A DNA stretch of 13,449 nucleotides from Flavobacteriaceae bacterium (GTDB lineage: Bacteria > Bacteroidota > Bacteroidia > Flavobacteriales > Weeksellaceae). Numbering within the stretch: position 1 is the first letter of the stretch; each line of letters starts with the position of its first letter. The stretch covers positions 1 through 13,449 of the forward strand of contig JAITOO010000128.1 in the NCBI GenBank assembly GCA_031289875.1. Direction: 5' to 3'. Shown one piece after another: positions 8,087 to 13,449 of the stretch. The notes under the pieces were generated by a model. That model saw only the letters and a program-made list of their open reading frames with translations. It did no database searches and was not told the DNA's origin. Both the position numbers and the translations under genes were made by a program.

Positions 8087-8863
8087 ATGTTAGGAGCAAT
8101 TACGGGTGATATTATCGGTTCGCGTTTTGAGTTCAATAATCATAGAAGTACTGATTTTGAACTTTTCACAAACGAATGCAGTTTTACAGACGATACTATT
8201 TGTACGGTTGCTGTTGCTGACACTTTGTTGCAGGGAATTTCGTTTGAGAAATCATTACGGAATCGGTGCAAAGAATATCCGAATCCGAAAGGCGGTTATG
8301 GTGGTTCGTTTGCTGTGTGGTTACAGTCGGACAATCCACGACCATACAAAAGTTTCGGCAATGGCTCTGCAATGCGTGTGTCGCCGTGTGCGTGGTTTTC
8401 TAACGACAGGAAAACAGTACTTGATTTTGCTAAAAAATCAGCCGAATGTACGCACAACCATCCTGAAGGAATCAAAGGGGCAATGGCGGTGGCTGATTGT
8501 GTTTTTCACGCGCACAAAGAAAATCGCAGCAAAGAAAAAATTAAAGAGATTGCCGAAAGTTACGGTTATGATTTGGATATGACTTGTGCCGAAATCCGTC
8601 GCACAAACACTTTCAACGAAACCTGTCAAGTTACCGTTCCGCAGGCGATTATCTGTTTTCTCGAAAGCACGGACTTTGAAAGTGCGGTGCGTTTGGCGGT
8701 TTCTATTGGCGGCGACAGCGATACCATCGCTGCCATAACAGGCAGTATTGCAGAGGCGTTTTACGGCATACCCGAAAATATCAAACAGCAGGCTTTGGGG
8801 TATTTGCCTGAAGAAATGAAAAACGTATTGTCTAATTTTTATAAACGAATAGAAAATGAGTGA
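8087..8863 (+). CDS. ADP-ribosylglycohydrolase family protein (DraG/ARH fold)
   Basis: This 258-residue cytoplasmic enzyme should hydrolyse ADP-ribose from modified proteins or small molecules, using a two-metal site. Family features in order: the N-terminal GAITGDIIGSRFE (3-15), the metal-binding FTDDT (33-37), GNGSAMRVSP (91-100), THNHPEGIKGA (122-132) and the second metal motif GGDSDTIAAITGS (208-220), whose Asp and Thr residues complete the site. All expected ligands are present, so it looks active. The length fits compact bacterial members. The next gene starts inside its last codons. A candidate promoter and a palindrome precede it. A remnant resembling an ADP-ribosyltransferase lies just beyond the next gene on the opposite strand. 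The target is unknown. Confidence 0.93.
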   Translation: MLGAITGDIIGSRFEFNNHRSTDFELFTNECSFTDDTICTVAVADTLLQGISFEKSLRNRCKEYPNPKGGYGGSFAVWLQSDNPRPYKSFGNGSAMRVSPCAWFSNDRKTVLDFAKKSAECTHNHPEGIKGAMAVADCVFHAHKENRSKEKIKEIAESYGYDLDMTCAEIRRTNTFNETCQVTVPQAIICFLESTDFESAVRLAVSIGGDSDTIAAITGSIAEAFYGIPENIKQQALGYLPEEMKNVLSNFYKRIENE

Positions 8864-9212
8864 TTATAGTAACTATCTTTATTTCAAAGGGGAAAAAGAT
8901 TGCCCGATTTATGAATGGGAAAACAGCGGAAAAATTGCTTGGTGGGGTATTGAAGCAAGCGCATACAGGAATGGTGATAAAAAAGAAAAGGGCAAATTAT
9001 CACAAACAATGCTGGATTATATACGTGAGTGGCATTGGGAACCCGACCGAAACATTTCTTGGGAAGAGGCGGTTAAAAGGGCAAATGAAATTTACAACAG
9101 AGGCGTTTTTAATACTGATTATTTTTATAATAAATCAAAAGAAGCGGTTGATGAAATTGTTAGAAACGAAACCAAAGCAGATTATCAGTTTCCCCCACAT
9201 AATATGGTTTAA
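8856..9212 (+). CDS. Uncharacterised 118-residue protein, coupled to the ADP-ribosylglycohydrolase
   Basis: I do not recognise this family. The ORF begins within the hydrolase gene: ATGAGTGA (8856-8863) holds its start and the upstream stop, giving an 8-bp overlap that implies coupled translation. The protein is soluble-looking, with no signal peptide or membrane helix, and it is rich in Trp, Tyr and charged residues. Notable segments are YLYFKGEKDCPIYEWE (8-23), IAWWGIE (27-33), YIREWHWEPDRNISWEEA (55-72) and a charged helical C-terminal part (~66-107). The coupling suggests a partner or regulator of the hydrolase, or an immunity-like or target-linked protein, but no function can be assigned. 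Its stop overlaps by four bases the end of the remnant reading frame on the other strand. Confidence 0.75.
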   Translation: MSDYSNYLYFKGEKDCPIYEWENSGKIAWWGIEASAYRNGDKKEKGKLSQTMLDYIREWHWEPDRNISWEEAVKRANEIYNRGVFNTDYFYNKSKEAVDEIVRNETKADYQFPPHNMV

Positions 9213-9465
9213 ATTTCCTCAAGTTCTACCATATATCTACCATTTTTTATAAATGGTTTTGACAACATTTTATATTGTTTCCCAGCCATTAAAAGAACTT
9301 CTAATTCGCTGGAATATTCCGAAACAGGTTTAATCCAACCGCCTGTTTTTCCAAGCAATAAACTTCTTGCTTCGGATAACTCATATTATTCAACGAAACG
9401 TCAAACATACCATTTACAGCAGGCGTTCCAACTCCTCGTTGCCACATATCGAAATTATATCTTGA
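9209..9465 (-). pseudogene. Frameshifted remnant, C-terminal part resembling an ADP-ribosyltransferase
   Basis: Reading the minus strand from 9385 to the TAA at 9209-9211 gives 58 open codons with protein-like composition: LSEARSLLLGKTGGW, then SEYSSELEVLLMAGKQYKML, ending GRYMVELEEI. The ELE (9299-9307) followed by a hydrophobic VLL, then KQYKML and a closing VELEE strand, resembles the ExE region of R-S-E class ADP-ribosyltransferases (VIP2-like and phage-head types). A stop blocks this frame at 9386-9388. A different frame continues as FDMWQRGVGTPAVNGMFDVSLNN (positions ~9456-9388) back to a stop at 9466-9468. One indel near 9379-9392 would join the two into a single domain end. The N-terminal half, with the NAD-binding Arg strand, is not found. 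No start or RBS was identified, so this is judged a decayed gene fragment. Confidence 0.55.
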
Positions 9466-9523
9466 TTAACTCATAAAGACAAAGAGTAGATAATTTTAGG
9501 AGAGCCTTAATATTCAACAAAAA

Positions 9524-9561
9524 TTCAGTGTGTTATAAAAATATTTTTATAACACACTGAA
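9524..9561 (-). terminator. Terminator of the TonB-dependent receptor gene (38-nt perfect palindrome)
   Basis: Left arm TTCAGTGTGTTATAAAAAT (9524-9542) is exactly complementary to the right arm (9543-9561), with no central spacer. On the minus strand the hairpin is followed by a U run (complement of 9519-9523), and it lies about 100 bases beyond the receptor stop. The plus-strand side is followed by A residues, so it acts on the receptor transcript. Confidence 0.75.
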
Positions 9562-9659
9562 AATAAACGTGAAAGAACAATAATTTTTTTTTAAATAACT
9601 CGGTTTCTATCTATTATCTATAATCTAATTAGTTAATACTCTCAAATTTAGTTACTTTA

Positions 9660-12434
9660 TTAAAACTCGAAATTTAGACGGGTAAACAAATAGCGTCCGT
9701 TAAATCCGAATTGGTTTGTGCCGCGGGAATACACAAATTGTCCGTTGTATCCGTTGGAGGGATATTCTATTTTTTCAGGATAAACATTGAACAAATTGTT
9801 GGCTCCGACAGTAAGTTTTAAGGCTTTGATAAACTGATATCCGATAGAGGCATCAGTAACCCAGCGCGGGTTATAGAACTGTTGGTAATCCAGATTGGAG
9901 GTAGGCTCCGTAACTCCTCCGAAATAGTTGTTGCGGACAAAGAAATTCCATTTATTGATATTATAAGTAACAGACAAGTTAAGTTTTTGATTTGGAACCA
10001 CATTTTCCAAATATATTCTGCTGGATTCACTGAAATAGATATTTTCTTTTCCCTGTAATAACTGAGAAGTGTGTACTTCGCCTACTCTTTTCGTATAAGA
10101 GAGAGCTCCGGAGAGGTCAATAATCAGATTTCCTTTTCCTATATTAGTGTTATAAGAAACTACAGCGTCTAAGCCTTTGGTTTCAGTGTCCACAGCGTTA
10201 GCAAACAATCGGGCGGTTTGGGCATTGGCTTGTTGCAGTAATTTGTATATCTCTTTATCCGCATCTGAACCATTCGGATCTCCGGAAAATGAATCTGTAT
10301 AAACTATACGGTCGTTGATTCGGGTAAAATATCCATCCAGAGTAAAACTGAAATGATCTACCTTAGCAGTAATTCCGGCGCTCACGCTTTTGGATTTTTC
10401 AGGTTTCAAACTTGGAATACCCAATAATTTTGCTACTTCACTGTCATTGGTAAAAGTTCCGACCTGATACATCACTCCGTCTGAAAACAAAGAATTGGTA
10501 CTTGAAAAATAACGTTGTTGTAAAGAAGGCGCCCGAAATCCGGTACTTCCTGAACCTCTGAAAGCCAGATTCTTCGTAATTTTATATCTGAAAGCCAATT
10601 TTCCGTTGATGGTAGAACCGAAATCGTTGTAATATTCATATCTGGCGGCAGCATCAATTAAAAAATCTTTGGTAAAATTGATTTCCACATCCACATAGCC
10701 GGCTAAAGCATCCCGATGGGCATCTACGGCATTAAGGGGAGAAAAACCATTATTTCCTTGTGCTCCTCCGGGAAGCGGGGTTTTTCCGTCAGGACCGAAA
10801 GCAATAGGAATAGAACCGTTGATGTCGGGAACGATGCTGATAGTTCCGTTAGGGTTTATTACTTCTTTTCCCATGGCATAATTTGCCCATGAGTTTTCAT
10901 CTCCTGCGATTATCTGATAATTTTCATATCGGTATTCACCTCCCCAAGCGATGTTTACTCCTGCTAACCAGTCAAATTCTCTCGAAATATCAAGGTTTGT
11001 TACATCTTGAGTGAACCGGAGTTGTCCACCCTTGAAAGAAGTAGGTGAATTTATTCCTAAAGAAGCATTAAGCGAATGTATGGTTTTGTTATTGAAAATA
11101 TTTTGCCCGAAGGTATTGCTAAGATCTACTTTCCAGTCGGCAACTTTTCCCTTTATTCCTATGGCAGCCGAATGGTCATATATAATGGTTTGTTGTTGCG
11201 GTAAAAATCCTAACGGATAAAGTCCGATTACATTAGATGCTGCATTGGGTAACCGGTACATTTGTATTCCAATGCCGTCTCTATATCCGAAGGTTCCGAA
11301 AGAATAAATTTCGGTATTGGATTTTAACGGGAGAGATGCATTATAGGCAAATTGTATGCTTTTTAGCTTGGATTGTCCGGTAACCAAAGAATAATCTCTT
11401 CGGGTAGTATGAGTATCCGCCAGAAATTGATCTGTGTTATCTACTCCTGTGCCGCTTGAGTAATCGGTATAGATAGCGCCGTTAAATTCGCCTGCCCTGT
11501 TGGTGAAATTTCTTTGGTCAAAAGAAGTAGAAAGATTGATATATCCTCCGTTACTTCCTAAAGGAATTCCGTAATTCAGTCCTAACTGAACGGATTCTCC
11601 ATCATGAGTAGTTTCGTTTCGTGCGTCGTTTTTACTGATATATTCTCCCGCCGTGAGGCTTCCGCTAAGTTTATTAACTGAATTTTTGAGAATAACGTTG
11701 ATAACTCCGGCAATAGCGTCGCTTCCGTATTGGGCAGCTGCAGCGTCTCTCAGGATTTCTATCCTTTCTATTGATGAAACCGGAATAGCGTTCAAGTCAG
11801 TACCTACGGATCCTTTTCCTAAAGTTCCGTTGGTATTTAGTAAGGAAGAATTATACCTTCTTTTTCCATTGACCAGAACCAGCACCTGATCGGGACCTAA
11901 TCCTCTCAAAGAAGCGGGATCAACTAAATCTGTTCCGTTTCCTAACGATTGAGGGATAGAAGTAAAGGACGGCGCTGCATAGTTCAGTATTTGGTTGATA
12001 TAAACTTGCGCTCCGTCTCCTGCTATTTTTTTAATGTCTATAATATCAATAGGAGTTGGAGAATCCGTTACAGTTCTCGGCTTGGAACGGGTACCTGTAA
12101 CGGCAACTTCTTTCAACTGGTAACCCTGAACGGTAAAATTTAGAGTTATTGACTGCTCGTTTTCAATGGTGATTTTTTTGGAAGTCTCTTCGCCATCAGG
12201 AATGATGACTTTTAGGGTGTGATTTCCTTTGGGAAGACTAAGTTCATATTTCCCGCTTTCATTGGAATAGGTAACACTATCCGTTTCTGTATAAATTTTA
12301 GCTTCAGAAATACCCACTCCGTTTTGATCCTGAATCTTGCCCTTTACTATAGTTTGTGCGGATAAGGAAAAACTCAAGAATCCGACAAAAAATAAGGATA
12401 AAGCAATGATTTTTCGTTTTTTTAATTTTCGCAT
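9660..12434 (-). CDS. TonB-dependent outer-membrane receptor with carboxypeptidase-like N-terminal domain
   Basis: This 924-residue outer-membrane protein should import a scarce ligand using TonB-ExbBD energy. It opens with a signal peptide (basic MRKLKKRK, hydrophobic core, cut after SLSA at ~26). A CarboxypepD_reg-like beta-sandwich (~28-105) follows, and then a linker with a TonB-box-like stretch (EVAVTGTR, 109-116). The plug domain (~120-252) contains LRGLGPDQVLVLVNGKRR (176-193), SIERIEILRDAAAAQYGSDA (221-240) and AGVINVILK (242-250). The rest is the 22-strand barrel, ending in the terminal Phe of LFTRLNFEF as outer-membrane proteins do. The plug sequence is of the CirA/BtuB/FecA kind, not clearly SusC, and no SusD-like lipoprotein is next to it. 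It appears monocistronic, with a good promoter upstream and a terminator downstream. Ligand cannot be deduced; siderophores, cobalamin or metal chelates are candidates. Confidence 0.94.
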   Translation of the reverse strand: MRKLKKRKIIALSLFFVGFLSFSLSAQTIVKGKIQDQNGVGISEAKIYTETDSVTYSNESGKYELSLPKGNHTLKVIIPDGEETSKKITIENEQSITLNFTVQGYQLKEVAVTGTRSKPRTVTDSPTPIDIIDIKKIAGDGAQVYINQILNYAAPSFTSIPQSLGNGTDLVDPASLRGLGPDQVLVLVNGKRRYNSSLLNTNGTLGKGSVGTDLNAIPVSSIERIEILRDAAAAQYGSDAIAGVINVILKNSVNKLSGSLTAGEYISKNDARNETTHDGESVQLGLNYGIPLGSNGGYINLSTSFDQRNFTNRAGEFNGAIYTDYSSGTGVDNTDQFLADTHTTRRDYSLVTGQSKLKSIQFAYNASLPLKSNTEIYSFGTFGYRDGIGIQMYRLPNAASNVIGLYPLGFLPQQQTIIYDHSAAIGIKGKVADWKVDLSNTFGQNIFNNKTIHSLNASLGINSPTSFKGGQLRFTQDVTNLDISREFDWLAGVNIAWGGEYRYENYQIIAGDENSWANYAMGKEVINPNGTISIVPDINGSIPIAFGPDGKTPLPGGAQGNNGFSPLNAVDAHRDALAGYVDVEINFTKDFLIDAAARYEYYNDFGSTINGKLAFRYKITKNLAFRGSGSTGFRAPSLQQRYFSSTNSLFSDGVMYQVGTFTNDSEVAKLLGIPSLKPEKSKSVSAGITAKVDHFSFTLDGYFTRINDRIVYTDSFSGDPNGSDADKEIYKLLQQANAQTARLFANAVDTETKGLDAVVSYNTNIGKGNLIIDLSGALSYTKRVGEVHTSQLLQGKENIYFSESSRIYLENVVPNQKLNLSVTYNINKWNFFVRNNYFGGVTEPTSNLDYQQFYNPRWVTDASIGYQFIKALKLTVGANNLFNVYPEKIEYPSNGYNGQFVYSRGTNQFGFNGRYLFTRLNFEF

Positions 12435-12491
12435 ACAATTTTAATTTAGATTAGTATATATTGGTTTATTGGTTAGTATTCATTTCCTATT

Positions 12492-12514
12492 ATTCCTATC
12501 ATAAAAGTAGGAAT
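12492..12514. promoter_or_regulatory. Inverted repeat at the predicted start of the receptor transcript
   Basis: ATTCCTA (12492-12498) and TAGGAAT (12508-12514) are 7-nt complementary arms with a 9-nt spacer. The repeat overlaps the expected transcription start (near 12510, minus strand) and precedes the receptor ATG by about 60 bases. It could be an operator or a 5'-end hairpin that stabilises the mRNA. Confidence 0.4.
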
Positions 12515-12516
12515 TG

Positions 12517-12549
12517 CAAATGTAGTATTTTAATTATATACCTGCCAAA
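12517..12549 (-). promoter_or_regulatory. Promoter of the TonB-dependent receptor gene
   Basis: On the minus strand a TTTG (12549-12546) is followed after 21 bases by TACATTTG (12524-12517), an exact TAnnTTTG box. This fits the Bacteroidota primary promoter and would give a leader of about 75 nt before the ATG at 12434. Confidence 0.65.
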
Positions 12550-12825
12550 TTTTTTTATGACATTTATCATGATTTCATTATAAGTTTTTTTGATAATAGG
12601 GGCAATACTAATATGGCATACAATCCTGACCGACCGAAAACTTGAAAAAAATGACTGATTAGTAACAAGAAAATCAATGATATAGACATTATTTTTGCAG
12701 AAAACACAAGTTAGGGAACAGTCTAAATGTCAAATCAGAATTAAAATCTCTACTGTCCGCTAAAAAATAAGGAATTGATGAATTTACATAGCAGCACGAA
12801 TATTAACTTGCAGATAATCAGCTAT
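12550..12825. other. AT-rich intergenic stretch with no recognised gene
   Basis: Between the receptor promoter and the repeat block there is AT-rich sequence with no protein-like ORF. A TAnnTTTG match (12690-12697, plus strand) has no -33 element and no credible downstream gene. I see no RNA gene here. Confidence 0.5.
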
Positions 12826-12905
12826 AAAGGAGGGGGATTTGAAAGCACCCGTTATTCCCCTCTTTTGGAGGGGATAGGGGTGGTTATTCCCTTGCGATTA
12901 TGTCC

Positions 12906-12999
12906 GAACCACGATTTTCACAAGATTTGCAAGATTTGCAAGATTGACATGATTTTAATAATCAAGGAAATCAAATTAATCTTACTAAAATCATGGTTC
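12906..12999. repeat. Imperfect hairpin element, copy 1
   Basis: Outer arms GAACCACGATTTT (12906-12918) and AAAATCATGGTTC (12987-12999) pair with one mismatch. Nested inner pairs AAGATT/AATCTT and TGATTT/AAATCA carry the stem inward to a loop around TAATAATCAAGG. The left side also holds tandem AAGATTTGC units. No transposase lies nearby; it resembles a small non-autonomous palindromic element. Confidence 0.7.
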
Positions 13000-13006
13000 A
13001 AAACAA

Positions 13007-13068
13007 TGCGGGGCTCATCCCCCTCCTTTGGAGGGGGTAGGGGGAGGTTGAGGGGGCAGGGGTGGTTT
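13007..13068 (+). repeat. Palindrome plus G-tract unit 1
   Basis: The unit runs TGCGGGGCTCATC, then the CCCCCTCC/GGAGGGGG palindrome (13019-13037), then G runs at 13033-13037, 13040-13044, 13052-13056 and 13059-13062 separated by 2, 7 and 2 bases. It ends in GGGGTGGTTT, which pairs with AAACCACCCC at 13082-13091. Confidence 0.8.
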
Positions 13069-13081
13069 CCCATTCATTTGC

Positions 13082-13120
13082 AAACCACCCCGCCCTACGG
13101 GCACCCCTCCAAAGGAGGGG
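13082..13120 (-). repeat. Inverted copy of the G-rich repeat
   Basis: AAACCACCCC (13082-13091), a small GCCCTACGGGC hairpin core (13092-13102) and CCCCTCCAAAGGAGGGG (13104-13120) read as the reverse orientation of the neighbouring units. With unit 1 it could form a large cruciform. Confidence 0.7.
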
Positions 13121-13214
13121 AATTTGAAATGCGCCTGTTACTCCCCTCCTTTGGAGGGGCAGGGGTGGTTATTCCTCCTTTGGACGAGGCAGGAGTTATG
13201 AAAATTACGCCACT

Positions 13215-13272
13215 TGCGGGCTTACTCCCCTCCTTTGGAGGGGCAGGGGGAGGTTGAGGGGGTAGGGGGAGG
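13215..13272 (+). repeat. Palindrome plus G-tract unit 2 (diverged)
   Basis: TGCGGGCTTACTC precedes the palindrome at 13227-13243. G runs at 13240-13243, 13246-13250, 13258-13262 and 13265-13269 are again separated by 2, 7 and 2 bases. The CA and TA spacers are swapped relative to units 1 and 3. Confidence 0.75.
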
Positions 13273-13294
13273 TTATTCCCTTGCGATTATGTCC

Positions 13295-13379
13295 GAACCA
13301 CGATTTTCACAAGATTTGCAAGATTGATATAATTTTAATAATCAAGGAAATCAAATTAATCTTACTAAAATCATGGTTC
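13295..13379. repeat. Imperfect hairpin element, copy 2
   Basis: It has the same outer arms as copy 1 (GAACCACGATTTT at 13295-13307, AAAATCATGGTTC at 13367-13379). It is nine bases shorter on the left side and has GATATAATT where copy 1 has GACATGATT. Confidence 0.7.
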
Positions 13380-13386
13380 AAAACAA

Positions 13387-13449
13387 TGCGGGGCTCATCC
13401 CCCTCCTTTGGAGGGGGTAGGGGGAGGTTGAGGGGGCAGGGGTGGTTTC
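13387..13449 (+). repeat. Palindrome plus G-tract unit 3
   Basis: It is identical to unit 1 over its visible length: palindrome 13399-13417, G runs spanning 13413-13442 with 2, 7 and 2-base spacers. It runs off the window. Confidence 0.8.

Larger units (their letters stand above)
12882..13069 (+). repeat. Compound direct repeat, copy 1 (188 bp)
   Basis: This copy starts at GGTTATTCCC and ends at GGGGTGGTTTC, containing one hairpin element and one G-tract unit. Against copy 2 (13271-13449) it differs only by an extra 9-base unit (AGATTTGCA) and two substitutions (GACATGATT against GATATAATT). Confidence 0.9.
12826..13449. repeat. Intergenic repeat mosaic (G-rich palindromes plus hairpin elements), open at the window edge
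   Basis: This stretch is built almost entirely from repeats. CCCCTCCTTTGGAGGGG-type palindromes occur at 12857-12873, 13019-13037, 13104-13120 (inverse centre AAA), 13143-13159, 13227-13243 and 13399-13417, with degenerate copies near 12828-12836 and 13174-13188. Two hairpin elements lie at 12906-12999 and 13295-13379. Segments 12826-12890 and 13111-13173 are also diverged copies of each other (AAAGGAGGGG, ATTTGAAA, a C-rich spacer, the palindrome, then AGGGGTGGTTATTCC). The base composition contrasts sharply with the AT-rich genes. The long plus-strand ORF through it simply translates the repeats (SFGGGRG-like strings) and is not treated as a gene. Confidence 0.85.
13271..13449 (+). repeat. 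Compound direct repeat, copy 2 (179 bp, cut by window end)
   Basis: This is the near-identical second copy of 12882-13069, one 9-base unit shorter. Identity continues to the last base of the window, so the true copy boundary and any further copies lie beyond it. Confidence 0.9.

Noticed and set aside
8106..8582. 158-codon ORF inside the ADP-ribosylglycohydrolase gene
   Set aside because: The host frame contains all metal-binding motifs of its family; the alternate frame is unstructured shadow coding.
8860..9252. 130-codon ORF overlapping the 118-residue gene
   Set aside because: It is an out-of-frame shadow. The 8856-9212 frame has coupled start placement and a more natural composition.
12690..12697. 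TATTTTTG promoter-like box upstream of the repeat block
   Set aside because: There is no -33 element at proper spacing and no gene downstream; the match is likely by chance in AT-rich DNA.
12718..12760. ACAGT/ACTGT pair near the repeat block as an insertion-sequence end
   Set aside because: Only five bases match, and no transposase or target duplication is visible.
12775..13257. 160-codon plus-strand ORF
   Set aside because: It translates the G-rich repeats into low-complexity strings (SFGGGRG, PSFGGAG) in which the same DNA repeat appears several times; no start signal or protein-like domain is seen.
12906..13379. Possible CRISPR array from the repeated units
   Set aside because: Repeats are long, of different types and orientation, with repetitive rather than unique spacers, and no cas gene is present.

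Overview
The window looks like chromosomal DNA from a low-GC member of the Bacteroidota, probably close to Flavobacteriia. Supporting signs are a large TonB-dependent receptor with an N-terminal carboxypeptidase-like regulatory domain, a MutS2 without a Smr domain, TAnnTTTG-type -7 promoter boxes (exact at rplS and at the receptor), and start codons mostly lacking Shine-Dalgarno sequences. Placement below phylum is inference.

Layout. 31-1446 (+) is a membrane polyprenyl-phosphate sugar-1-phosphate transferase that would start glycan assembly. 1563-3710 (+) is a MutS2-family ATPase. A strong hairpin at 3785-3817 separates it from the convergent 3843-4850 (-), a secreted or periplasmic TPR protein. 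5074-7406 (-) is proBA, a 4-bp-overlapping proline biosynthesis operon. Divergent from it is rplS (ribosomal protein L19, 7584-7928, +), which has a clear promoter and a foldable leader. Its terminator (7979-8026) overlaps a candidate promoter for the next pair: an ADP-ribosylglycohydrolase (8087-8863) and an unrecognised 118-residue protein (8856-9212) that starts inside it.

Tail to tail with that pair, at 9209-9465 (-), is a frameshifted remnant whose translated C-terminus resembles the ExE-containing end of R-S-E class ADP-ribosyltransferases. This remnant falls in a stretch that would otherwise look empty. 9660-12434 (-) is a lone TonB-dependent receptor with its own promoter and a 38-nt perfect-palindrome terminator; no SusD-like partner follows it.

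The right end (about 12826-13449) is a non-coding mosaic of repeats: CCCCTCC/GGAGGGG palindromes, G-tract units with quadruplex-type spacing, and two copies of an approximately 90-nt imperfect hairpin element. Two compound units of 188 and 179 bp are near-identical, and the second runs to the window edge.

The two places most worth following up are the ADP-ribosylation locus (hydrolase, unknown coupled protein, decayed transferase) and the right-end repeat mosaic. Most of the rest is ordinary housekeeping sequence.
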